NCBI RefSeq assembly: GCF_022682495.2
Contig: NC_071393.1
Location: 97,081,010-97,145,009 of the forward strand
From: Desmodus rotundus
Lineage: Eukaryota > Chordata > Mammalia > Chiroptera > Phyllostomidae
Length of the DNA stretch: 64,000 nt
Direction: 5' to 3'
This document shows, in pieces, positions 11,801-23,800 of the stretch; position 1 is the stretch's first letter; each line of letters opens with the position of its first letter. The position numbers were made by a program, and so were the translations under genes. Under the pieces are notes generated by a model. It was not told the DNA's origin. It did no database searches and worked only from the letters and a program-made list of their open reading frames with translations.

Positions 11801-14800
11801 TCACCTTTGTATCCCCTAGGGGGCCTGAGTCACAGGAGGGACACCCAACAAAAGCCGAGAGAATGAACAAATAAAACCACTCTTGGGTGGGCCCCCTGCA
11901 TGTACCTGCTAGCTCTGTGCCAAGCACACCCCACCCTGTTTGTGATGGGTATTTGTGTATTATCTTAAGAGATGGCTTCCAGCCAACGGCTGTTTTGCTC
12001 TCCAGTGTCTCCTGGGGTGGGCCTATGGGGTTTACCCAGCATCCGGTATTGAACGCTCACCTGGAGCCCAGGCTGGCAGTTTGGTGACATGGCCAGTGGA
12101 GGGCAGCAGTGCCTCACGCCTGAGATGCCTCTTTCCACAGGACAGGACATTTCCTCAAGACTAGCTTCTCATTTTCCCAGGAGAGCACCGCACAGAGCCC
12201 CACCCCCTTTCCTAGACCCTGATTCAAGCCAGTTTGATCTGCGACAGCCTGGCTTCACTCACTATGAAAAGTTTCAATGTCAAGACATCTTGCATCCCTT
12301 GGCCTTCACCAATTCCCTTCAAACCAAACTTCTAAAGCACAGGTCACACGCATTTCATTAGATGTGATGTGCGAACGGGTGGGGAGGACAAGAGTAGGGT
12401 GGTCATTCTGCTGCCCAAGCCTGCCCAGGACACAGCCTCGCTGCTGCTGGAGCCAGTGAGCCACCCAGCAGCAGGCTGCCCTGGGCTCGTTTCAGTTTCC
12501 TGTGATGTAAAATGCACAGGTTCCCCCCCTTCCTCCGCCCCCATGGGGCTGCTGTGGTGCAGACAGAGTCTGGGGCCTCCAGGGCTCCGGGAAAATGCCT
12601 GCTTCTGCGGCCTGTCCACTTTTGCTCCCAAAGGCCTATTTGTCCTGCTTTCTTTCTCTCCTCTGATGCTGCACTAACTGCTGGCTGGTCTGTCCATCTC
12701 TCTCCTACAGGAACACACAGCAAAAGGTGCAGGAAAACTGGGGTAACCCCTTCCCAAGCTAGCCTGGCTCAGGCCCAGGTCTGCGGGGTGCCCGGGGCTC
12801 ACCTGGCGGCCGGGATCCTCCTCCCGAAAGATGAAAGGACTGTGGAACTGTCTCTGCAAGACTGCGCTGACCGCGATTTTCATCAGCTTGTACTTGAGCT
12901 GTGCAAACAGAGGTCTTGTCAGAAGCTGGCCTCTCCCCAGGTGGGAGACTCCCGGCACCCACCTCCTTCCCACTTTCCTGCCAGCCTGGCACAGGTGCTG
13001 AACTTACTGCTTTTAGGGACCGCAACCACAGGTTCCCCAGCAGGTGGAAGTTGACCTCCTGGTTGGGGGCCAGCCTCACGCTGCAGCTGATGGAGACTAC
13101 GTCCGAGTTGCTGTGATTCTGGAAAAGAAGGTGAGTCCCGGGGGTGAGCAACCAGACTGGGGGAGCAGGGAGGCAGAAACCTCGCTATGACCTGAGAATG
13201 TGAGCAGGCGTTTGGGCCACCAGGGAGGTGGCTTAGCTACACTGCTACGTCAAGTGGGGTTTTGATTTTGGGAGCGGAGGGACAGAGGACAAGGGACAAG
13301 GAACAAGGGGAGAGATGGAGGTAGGGGACACATGGGCTAGGGCTGCTGAGGGGTGGCTGGAGGGCAGGGTAGGGATGGTATATCCAATGCTGCATTTGAG
13401 GTTGTGCGTAACGGGTGTATTCCAGGGACAGAATCTTGGTTCAACGTTAGGGAACCTATAAACATTACCATACAAACATGAAAGGAAAAAATTCGATGAT
13501 TACTGTAACAAAGGCAGAAAAAGCATTTTAGGAAATCCAACTTCAGTTTATGATAAAAACTCCCGAGGAACTTCCTGAGTCTGAATAAAGGGCATTTACA
13601 AAAAACCTATGGTGAGTATCATATTTAATAATAAAAAAATTAAAAACAATTCCTTTAAAATCAGGATCAAGACAAGACTCATTATTTCTATTTACCATTA
13701 CCCTGGAGGTCCTAGCCAGAGCAATAAGACAAGGAAAGCAATTTATAAGGATTGAATGATAAAGCTAAAGCTATTATCAGCAGATAATATGTCTTAATGG
13801 AAAACCCAAACAAATCATCAAAAATTAACTAGGATGTATTAGGGTAAATTTATTTGTGTCACTCTTTTGCATCCATCTCAACCCTGTCCACGCCCAAGTC
13901 TTCAGTAAAATGCACTACATTAAAAAATGCTTGTGTGAAGCACTTGTTTGGGGAAATCAAACTAAAACAGCTAAGATTTTTGTCTGGGTGAGGAATAGTG
14001 CAAGCATGCACAGAAATAGGCATCTGGGGACAGGGGTAACTGCGAGAACATAAACCTGGGAACCAGCAGGTGTCTGAGGGAGGGCTTTGGGAACTGGAGC
14101 TGAGCTGTGTTTCATGTCCAGGGGCACAGGGAGGCCCCAGTTGATGTGGTTCATGTCTCCAATACAAGTCATGTATGTTCTAGCCGCCATAGCGATGACC
14201 CATGTGGCTTCTTCCCCTCCCGCTGTTATCATGGCTCTCTTAGGCTCAGGTGTAAGTACACTAGCCACTGTCATTGTTGTTGCTGCTGCTTCTTCTTCTT
14301 CTTCTTCTTCTTCTTCTTCTTCTTCTTCTCCTTCTCCTTCTTCTTCTTCCTTCTCCTTTTCCTTCCTCTCCCTCCTCTTCTCCTCCTTCTCCTTCCTCTT
14401 CTTTTTCCTCCTCCTCCTCCTTCTTTTTCATCTTCTTTTCCTTCTCCTTCTTCCTTTTCCTCTCCTCCCCCTTCCTCTCCTGTTCCTTCCTCTCCTCCCC
14501 CTTCTTCTCTTCCCCCTTCCTCTTCCTCTTCTTCTTCCTTCTCCTCCTCTTTTTTTACTTTTTAATCCCCTTCATCCATTCTCCCACCCCTACCCCCTGC
14601 CTCTGGCTGTGACCAATCTGTTCTCTATAAGCTTGATTTTTTTTTTAGATTCCATGTATGAGTGAGATCACAATATTTGTCTTTCTCTGTCTGACTTATT
14701 TCACTAGCTTAATGCCCTCAAGTTACATCCATATTGTTGCAAATGGCAAGATTTCCTTCCTTTTTTATGCCCAGTAATACTCTATTGGTATATATATATG

Positions 14801-17800
14801 TATATGTATATGTATATACATATATACACACACACATATACACATACATACACATATACCACAATTTCTTCACCCACCGACGGACACGTGGGTGTCCAGT
14901 GTCTTGGCTGTTGTAAACGGCGCTGCAGCGAACGGGGGTGCTTCATGTTTCCGTTCCCTCTCACTGCTCTTGTACTCGAGCTCGTCTGCTCCCGTTGTCA
15001 CTCTCTGACATGTATCACGGGCTTGTTCCCTGGCTTCTTAGGCACCCGTTCTTGTGTCTCCTGAGAGACGATGAGCTCACTAAGGGCAAAAAGTACTTTT
15101 CCTTATTCTGTTTCTTCTTGGTTTGAGGCTGGGCATATAGGTGCTCAACAAACTCTTCCTGACAAACTGTGGGCTACGGAGAGAAAGGGCCCCCGGAGCT
15201 CAGGTGGCCCCACTCTTCTCCCCCCCTCCCAGGGCTCTCGGTTTTGGGGGACACTCACCAGCTGTGGGGCACGACTCAAGTCTTCCTCCATCGGGGAACG
15301 CCGGTACTCAGTGCTGTTTCCCCAGACGTTACAGGACGTGTTCACCTGCACAGGGATGCATACAATAGCTTCACACACGGCGCTGGCAAACTCAGCATCC
15401 AGGTGTTCCCTCCTCTTCCTCTTCCGGAGAAGGCCCACGGGGCCTGGTTTTGGAAGAAGGAGCTGGGGTCTGAGGACTTGGGACACACCTAGGGGTATGC
15501 CTGTTTCCTTCTGGTCCCCTCCCCTCTCAGCCAGCTCCCAGAGGGCAGCAGTACCTGGTCGGTGAGGAAGTCCCTCAGCATCAGCAGGCGGTTGCCACCC
15601 CTGGTGGCGATGGGCACGGTGATCTTCATCATGACTCCGTGGATGGGGAACAAACCCAGGTTTTGGATCTGTGGCCAGGGGGGAGGGGTCAGTGCACCAG
15701 CAGCGGGTGGGGGAGGGGCGGTGGAGGACCAGGTCTGCAGGGGCCAACCAGCCCCTGAGCGCTGTGACCCTCCCAGCCGGGCTGGGAAAAAGGCCCTTTG
15801 AGCCCCTGATGTTTTTGCTGTGGGAACTTTGAGGCTCTGCCAAGTCACCCTGGGGGCTGCAGCGATCCTGAAAGGGGTGGGCTCCTGTGAGCTGAGGACA
15901 AGTCAGGGGCGAGGAGGTGGGGCGGGGAGCATGAGCCTGGAGAGCAAGGGCCACTTCCATTTCCAACTGCTCCTGGCCCTGGGGGATTTTGTTGCCTGGC
16001 ACTGGTGGCCACCCTGGGGTTGGAGATGGTGACAGCCATTAATTTATTATAAGAGATAATCATCAGTTAATGAAGGATATGAATAGTGAGTGTATGATAG
16101 TTCACATTCTAGCCGTGACACATTTGGTATTAGAGCCGCAGTGACAAAGGGTAGGATTCTGGAATCAGAAAGACTGGGACTCTAACTCGGGGCTGCTGCC
16201 CTGGGAGAGCCACGTGGCCTCGGGCAGGCTACAATGCCTCTGCGGGACCAGCCCTCCAGATCGCAGGGAGCCTGCCCTGCAGGCCCGGCTGTCAGCCTGC
16301 CACTGGCTCTCACAGGCTGGTCTGGGGGTGGGGGTGGGGGCGGGGTGGTTCTGGGGGGGGAGATTGCATGGCGCACCATGATGGCAGACACTGCTAAGCT
16401 GCCTCCTCATTTTCCTTCTCCCACCACCCTTAGAGACAGAAACCACGACAAAAAGCCTCATTTCCTAGGCTCCCTCACAGCTAAATCACAAGGTTCTGGA
16501 CAGTGTGGGGCACGGCCAGGGAGTTCGTTCCTGCTCTTCGTCCCTTCCTTCTTCCTGCTGCCGGGAATGAAAACATGGCAGCTGGGCGGCAGCCCTCTGG
16601 GGCTGTGAGGGGGACTTGAGGTTGCTAACTGCATCTTGAGGACGGTGGGACATACAGACAGGAGACCCGACCCTGGGTGACTCTGTGAAGCTGCCAACTA
16701 GGGACTTCTTGTATGGGGGAGAGTAAACCCCGGTGTGTTTAGACCACTGCTTTTTTTAAAAAAAATAAGAAAAGAACACCCTGACTGGCGTGGCTTAGTG
16801 ATTTGGGCATCGCTTCACAGACCAAAAGGTCGCTGGTTCGATTCCTGGTCAGGGCACATGCCAGGGTTGCGGGCCAGGTCCCAGGTTGGGGGCGTGTGAG
16901 AGACAATTGGTCAATGTTTCTCTCACATGTTGATGTTTCTCTCCCTCTCTTTCTCCCTTCCCCTTTCTAAAATAAATAAATAAATCTATCTCAACAAATT
17001 AAAAATAAGATTATATGCAGTCACACTTAGTTTTCACTGATACGCTCTCCCAGTCTAGCCCCGTTATTTTCCAGAAGAAGACTGAGAGGCCCAGAGAGAG
17101 GAGGTGACTCAGCTAAAGTCATCCAGTGAGTGGGTGGCAGGGCTAAGGTGACCCTGAGTGCTGGCAGTGATTTCAGATTCCTCCCCTCCTAAATGCGGGG
17201 TCCTCAACCCCTCTGCCTGGCCTCCCTCTGGGCCTCACCCTGAAAACGCAGTCGAAGGGAGGCCCGATGCCATCATATCTCTCCAGGGAGCTGTTGGGCT
17301 TGACCTCGTAGTGGCTCAGGCTGCTGCTCCTGCAGGGACAGAGGACAGGGCCGCCGTGAGCTCAGTCAACGCTGGCTAGATGGATAAATGAATGAAAGAG
17401 GGTGTGGGCATGGGCCTGTCTTCCCCTAGACCACAAAAATAGAGGTTTCCTCTGGTGTCCGTTGGGAGCGCTGCGGTGGGAAGGTGAGGCCCAGCAGGAA
17501 TAGATGCTGCTGTCCATCGGCAAAGTCTGCTTGGTGTGTGGTATGGGCACGAGCCAGAAGTGGCGGTTATTCGCAGCCACGCCCTTGCCTCTCAGCCCAG
17601 CGGTGTGGCCTCTTTTGTGCGTGAACTTGCCCACTGTGCACCATTCCAGGCTCGAGTGGTGGTCGTGAGAGAACCTGAACTTTTCCCCGTGTGTTTGGTG
17701 TTCTGTCCGGACGCCTCCCTCTGCCTGGGAGCTCTCCGAGGAGGGACGGGGCCAGTGGCACAGCCGGGGGCGCAAGCATTGCGAGCGCCCTGTCTAGGGA

Positions 17801-20800
17801 GGGCGTTTTCTCACTCACATTGCTTAGAACTGCTGGGAGAGGTGGTAATGAAAAGCAGAAGGGCTTCGTAGGTTTTATTACTATTTTAGAATTCTCCACA
17901 GATCATGCCCTACTTACAGCCTGCACCTGGGGTGGATACCTCCTGCTGCCTGGCCCTCCGCCTTTGTCCCTGCTGGGCGGAGGGCCGATCCGTGTCTCCT
18001 CCTCGTCTGTTCTGATACCATGTCCTTACCATGGAGCAGGGAGCTGCACCCTCTGAGCCCTCAGGGACACACCTGGCTCCATCTCATAGCCCCTCGGCAC
18101 TGGGGCCCGCTCCCAGGACCTCTGACCCTACCAGGGCCTCCCAGAGGGTGTCCCATCTGAGGCCTCACTCCTCCCCTGCCTCCCCTGCCCTGGGGCCCTG
18201 GGGCCAGGGCCCACCTGGTGAAGAGGATGTCGGTCTCATATTTGAGATGGAAGCGCAGGAGGGCCGTGTTGTCTTCCTTGGTGCTCTCCTCCTCGTCGCT
18301 GTCACTGCAGGGAGAGCCAGGCAGCAGGGTGGGGAAGGAGCCCACCCTCCCTCCACCCAGCCCCGCCAGCATCCAGCACACAGACAGGCCCAGTGTGGCA
18401 GGGAGTGTGCCTCAGACTGGGAAGGAGCATCCTTCTCCTCTAGGCTCATGGCTCTAGAACAGGAGGGAAAGGGCTGGGGCAGCTGGGGAACTGGGGACAT
18501 CAGTTTTTCTTTTCTTTCTCTTTTATATTGGTTAATAAAATCATGCAGGTTTCACTCTATCATTCGTCATCTGTATATTGTATTGTGTGTTCACCACCCC
18601 AAGTCAAGTCTCCTTCCATCACCATTTATGCCCCTTTCTCTCTTCTACCTCATGCTGCCTTTTTCAGGGCAGCACATCTGGGCTGGTGTGGGGCAGGAAA
18701 GGACTTTGGATGGAAGCTGGGAGGACCAGGTGGGCTTGGCCATTTATTTCCATCCTTCCCAGCTGCGCTCCCTCATGGGGCTGAGGGGCAAACCCGGCGC
18801 AGTGGGCCTGCAAGGAGATGATGTCTGTGGGACTGAGACTGCTGCTCTGCCCAGGTGAGGGGCAGACAGCGAGGAATTCTCAGTAGAGCAGTTTATTTAT
18901 CCCTGAACCGCCCCTCCGGAGCTGCCTGGGGTGGGGCAGCGGCCACGGTTGGCTCAGGTGTTTTGCTGCCTTGAAAGGACCAGAGAATGAAATTAGAGAC
19001 ATTTGGAGGGAGTTTTGTCAAATGTGCTGCCATTTCCAGTACCATGAAGGAGCAGGGAAAGTAATTTCAGACATAAAAAGGTAGGGTTTCTTCTTGTTAC
19101 GTACACCGAGTTTCATCCCCATCCAGAGCCCTACCCCAGGACAGGGGTCGCCTGAGGAAGCGGTTGCTGGGCGCACACGGACAGCGCAGTGTCTCCCCTG
19201 CACGTGCCCGACTCACAAACACCCATGTGCAAAGTCACCACCGTGCAAGCCCATTCGTTTTCCCATGAGCACACGAAGAGCACGAGGGAGGCCTGAAGAT
19301 ATCGATACATCTTACAAACTTTTTTTCATGTCAAATGAGAGTTCCACCCAAATGCACAGTTTGTTTAACGCTGGCACCTGCTGGCGTGTTGGTCCCCATT
19401 GCTCCTTCCCGTGACCCTACCTGAGTGTGTGCGAGTGTGTGTGTGAGTGTATGTGTGTGCATGTGTTGGGATGTCAGTGTTGGGCTGCCTTCAGTATCTC
19501 TATTTCCCAGCATGGAAAAGTTCCCAGGAGGGCTTGGGGCACTTACAAGGCTCCAGAGCTGTCGGATCCCGCCTCCCTCCCCTCCCACACAGAGGCAAGT
19601 CTGTGAAAAGGAAGAGTATTTACTACTGACACGGGGTGATTCACGGGTCGACCTATAGCAAACTCCCTGGGAGGGAGGGAGACAGACAGATAGACAGACA
19701 GACCTACCTACATAGAGTAAGGGAAGCCCTTTTAAAAATGGAAACATTTCCAAGAGGAGAAAGGTGACCAGGACAGAAAGAGCCTGGACAAGGAGTAGGG
19801 CAACTAGTGTTCAGCTCCCCGTTGTATTATTTATTTGCTGTGTGTCATTGGGAAATTCAGTCAACCTCTCTGAGCCTCCGTTTTCTTACCTATAACTTGG
19901 AGGTGGGGTGGGGAATAACTCCTGCTTTACCTATCTTAGGGGGCTGCTTGTGAGGACTGACTGAGGTATTATGTGTAAGTGCTTTATAAGTGTAGGCTTT
20001 TGAAAGAGCTGCTAAGTAAAATATGACATAAAGATTCAGGTACCCTTTACATCCAAGCCACCTAGGAGTGAACGTGGCAGCCCAGCAGGTAGCAAGCAGC
20101 TTGGCCCACATTTGGGGACTGACCAGGGGACCTCCGGGTTGGGGCAGTTACAGATAGGGCTTGGCGGGAGACTTAGTGGGGGGAGGGGCAGAACGGGCAG
20201 GGAGAAGATGCTGGGAGGCAGAAGGAGCCGTCAAAGCCCTGACCTGCCCGCTGTGAGCTGGATCTCCAGGTGGTGCAGGAAGACCGATTTGCTGAACTCG
20301 AAATCCAGACGGAAAGCCACCTACAAGGAAGAAGTCACTGAAGCTGGGGCGGCTGGGCACTGCGTGCCTGGGTAATGCTGGGGCAAGCCCTGACCCTCTC
20401 TCCCCAGCCCGCTGCAGGCTTGGCTGAGCCCTGCTGGCTGGGAGTGGGCTGGGGGAGGGGAGGGAGCTGGGCCTAGGGCTGCTGAGGGGGACGCGCAGCT
20501 TGACTGGGGGGCAGCCCCTCTGCCCTCCTCCTTTTTTCACTTTTAACGACAGGCAGCTATAAGGCAGCCAGTTCAACTTCAGACTCTTTCTGCAGGATTT
20601 TGGCGGGGAGGGCTTGCTGGTGGGAAACAGGGCTGGCTGTGCCCACGCAGCACAATATGTGGGGGCCAGACACGAGAGGAAAGGCAGGCCCTCCCAGCCC
20701 TTGCTCTTGTGTGTGGTGAGAGACGAGGCCGAGGAAGGCGGTGGCTGCCCAGGGCCGCCCAGCAGGTTAATAAGCCCTCCTGCCCCTCTGACGGCTCCCC

Positions 20801-23800
20801 TTCCCTGTGCCCAGGAGTGGGCCTGGGTCCCTGGCTGACTGTGGCCCTATGACCTCTGACCCTCCTCGCTTCCCTCCCCACTTTGTACAGACCACTGTGC
20901 TCTTTCCAGGTCTGACTCTCCTGGAGTTTCCCTAGAAGACCTGGGGTTCCCCTCTCCCAGGGAGGGTCAGGGGTGGGGTGGGGAGCTTGTGCTCTGTGGT
21001 GCTTCCCACCCCCCCAACTCTAGAGCTCCTGGTTTGTCAGAGCACCTTGAAAGTAAGATCTTGACTTGCGTTCCAGTGGGGAGGTTCCTTGAGCCCTAAC
21101 CCCACTCCCCGCCTCCTTGCCCAGCCTTGCAGGCCCTGCTCTGCAGCTGGCTCCTCCCTGCCTAAGCTCCACTCTGTCCGACCCCTGCTTCACAGGCAGT
21201 GCGGCCTCAGTTCCATCTTCTCTTGCTGCAGAACCTTCAGTGGCTGCCCACTGCTCAGGGGTGATGGGCAAATGCCCCCCAATCTGGAGTTTGCCTCCCT
21301 TCCCCTCACAGTTGCTTCTCCCTTCATTTCACGCTGCTTACGCTCCTGTCACATGTGCTTTTTAGCACGTGGTAGGTGCTCGAGAAAGGTTAATTTTTCT
21401 CCCATGCAGAGCACAATGGAGGAGGCTGGGTATTGAGTTTAAAGTGGTCTAAAGGACAGTGGGATAATGGGCAGAGAGTGGTGGGAGGTGGGGTGGGAGT
21501 GGTAGTTCTGCCCTTGAGGTGAAGGGGAGGGGCCTAGGGCAATCCTGGGGTGGGCTGTCTGCTGCCCTGGGGATGGCTGGTTGGTTAGAGTGTTGGAAAG
21601 TCACTGCATGGCAGAAAAAATGAACATGCTTAAAACCCACCCTCAGGCCTCTTCATCCCTCCCTAGTCCTCCCCTCTGCTCGCTTCCATTTCTCTTGTCT
21701 CCCTGAGCCTCCCAGTATATCCACCCTGGTCCCTCCCCAAACTGCCCCCAGCCTCAACCTTGGCCTTGGCCCGGAAGAAAGGGTAGCTGACATTGCAGAC
21801 TTTCTTGTGGAGTCTCCTCTCCTCATTCACGCACTCGATGCTGCCGTAGGAGTCGTCCTGTGGGTGGGTGGGGGTATGGGAGCAGCAGTCAGGTGGGGCC
21901 TGAGACCCCGGTGTGGGGCTGCCCTCAGCCCCCACTGCCCCCACCGAAGCTGCAGCACAGGCCTCCTGATGCCGGACCCACTGCGGCCCTGGAGGCTCGG
22001 GTGTGGCAGTGATGTGGAAAGAGTGGTCAGGCATTCCCGTACATGCCTTCTCCTCTCCTCTGTATCAACGTTGGACACAGGATTTATCATCTCGCTTACA
22101 GGTGGGGACATCCGAGCCCAGAGGCAGGAAGTAACTAGCTCAGACCGCCCGAAAGTGGCACAGAGCTGGGATTCAGAGGCCCTCCGGTCTGGCTGTCCGG
22201 GCTGCTCTGGCTTCGCAGGCCTTTCACGGACTGCATGTCTTTACATTGGAAGAATGGCACAGGATCTCTTTGAGCCAAGAAATGAGGCTTTTGGGGTCTT
22301 GCCCAGCTTCGTAATCCACAACAGCCGTGGGCAGGTTGTGGGCTGACTCCTGGTGGGGACTGTGGGGGACTTTCCTGAGGCTCTGTTCCGCCTCCCCCAG
22401 CGCAGGCTGCTCCCTTGTCAGGAGCTCTCCTGAGCCTCTGCCACCACAGACTGGCAGGCAGCGAGGGCTTCTTTCTCTTTCCTTTTCCTGTGGCTCCGCC
22501 CCTGCAAACCCTCCCACCACTGTCTGGTTCCCGGCTCTCCACAGCAGGTCACTCACTGGCTGCTGGACATTGAGAAATGGCTGACAGTTTAGGGGGGAAT
22601 GCCACCAGGCTCCCCAACCTGATGGGGCTCAGCCGGGCTAGCAGGGTCCCCTCAGCACGGTCCAGAGGGAAAGGACTCACACACAGTATTCTAGCGAGAT
22701 GCTGCTGGTTGACTGTCCACTCATTTGCTTGGGTCTCCTTTTGCTCCTCTGTTAAATGGGAATGATAGTAACTACTGCATTGAGTTGTATGAGGATTAAA
22801 TGATACAACGCATGGAAATGTAGGGCCTTGTTCAACGCCCAGACTTGTGAATCATTCCACGTGTGGCAGCTGTCACTATGAGGGTTATTCCTACCTGTCG
22901 TGGGCGCCGCACTGTTGGGCACAGCCTGGGCACATGCATATGTGGATGTACAGGTGTGTCTGGGGTCTGCACATAGGTACATGGGTGTACATGTGCCCAG
23001 TTGCATGAATACACACCTGTTTCCTTGGACGTATATGTGGGTTTGTGTGTTTTGCATGAGTGTGCACCAAGTGTGTGTGATAGACTGACACACCTGTATT
23101 TGGCTGAGGGGGTGCTTCCTGTACTACAGTTTCCCGTGCCCGGATGGTGGGGTGGGGTGGGGGGCGGACAGAGGAGAGGCACGCTAATCTCCCAGCTGTG
23201 AGCATCCCCTGGGCTGGGACAGTTGGGCGGCCTCTGCGAAGGCGCCAGGCTGCAGGCCAGCCCTGCACATGACCGCAGAGTGTGGACTCGGCACATGACA
23301 GAACACGTTTCCCACCTCCCTCTTCCTTCATTCACTTCCAAAGCCCTTCTGTGCCAGAGAAACAAAACTCCATGATTCCTTCCTCCTAGAGTTGTGAATG
23401 GGCACAAGGCTGTAAAATCTGGGCCAGGGAAGCAGGAAAAAGTGGCTGCATGTTTGGGGCTCAATTTCCCCTAAATACCTCAAATCCAGATACAAAACCC
23501 CTGGGCAGGAGAGGACCGGGAAAGAGCATCAGATGGGCTCCTCACCTGCACTCAGGTTGAGAGGAGGACGGTTGTGTGGGGGCCCAGGCCTGCACCTGAC
23601 GGAGGAACTGAGTGTGGGCGGGGGTGGCGCTGGGCGGGGCTCTGCATTGGTGGTGAAGGCAGAGGCGCTGACACTGGCCTGCCCTGCACTCTGGGCTCCA
23701 CGTGGATACGCGGAGATTTGTGGGAACAGAGATGGTGTCTGAGGGGACCTGGGGCCCCACCTGCCACCAGCATCTACACATGACAACAATGTCTTAGTTT

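Noticed and set aside
12512..13054. 180-residue plus-strand frame
   Set aside because: It is the shadow of ITGA11 exons 27 and 28 on the opposite strand, with no family resemblance.
14087..14665. 192-, 152- and 112-residue Ser/Leu/Phe-rich frames
   Set aside because: They run through the TTC/CTC pyrimidine tract and its flank. Three frames are open together and none has a domain.
15145..16002. 285-residue minus-strand frame containing exon 26
   Set aside because: Only the exon 26 segment is real coding sequence. It reads exon 25 in the wrong frame (the intron is 209 bp, not a multiple of three), so it is not a gene or a retained-intron product.
16779..16860. Possible tRNA gene from the A and B boxes
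   Set aside because: The boxes belong to a VES SINE with its pyrimidine tract and A-rich tail. It cannot form a normal cloverleaf and is followed by SINE sequence.
18031..18858. 275-residue plus-strand frame
   Set aside because: It is antisense to ITGA11 exon 23 and crosses an L1 3'-UTR fragment. No recognisable domain.
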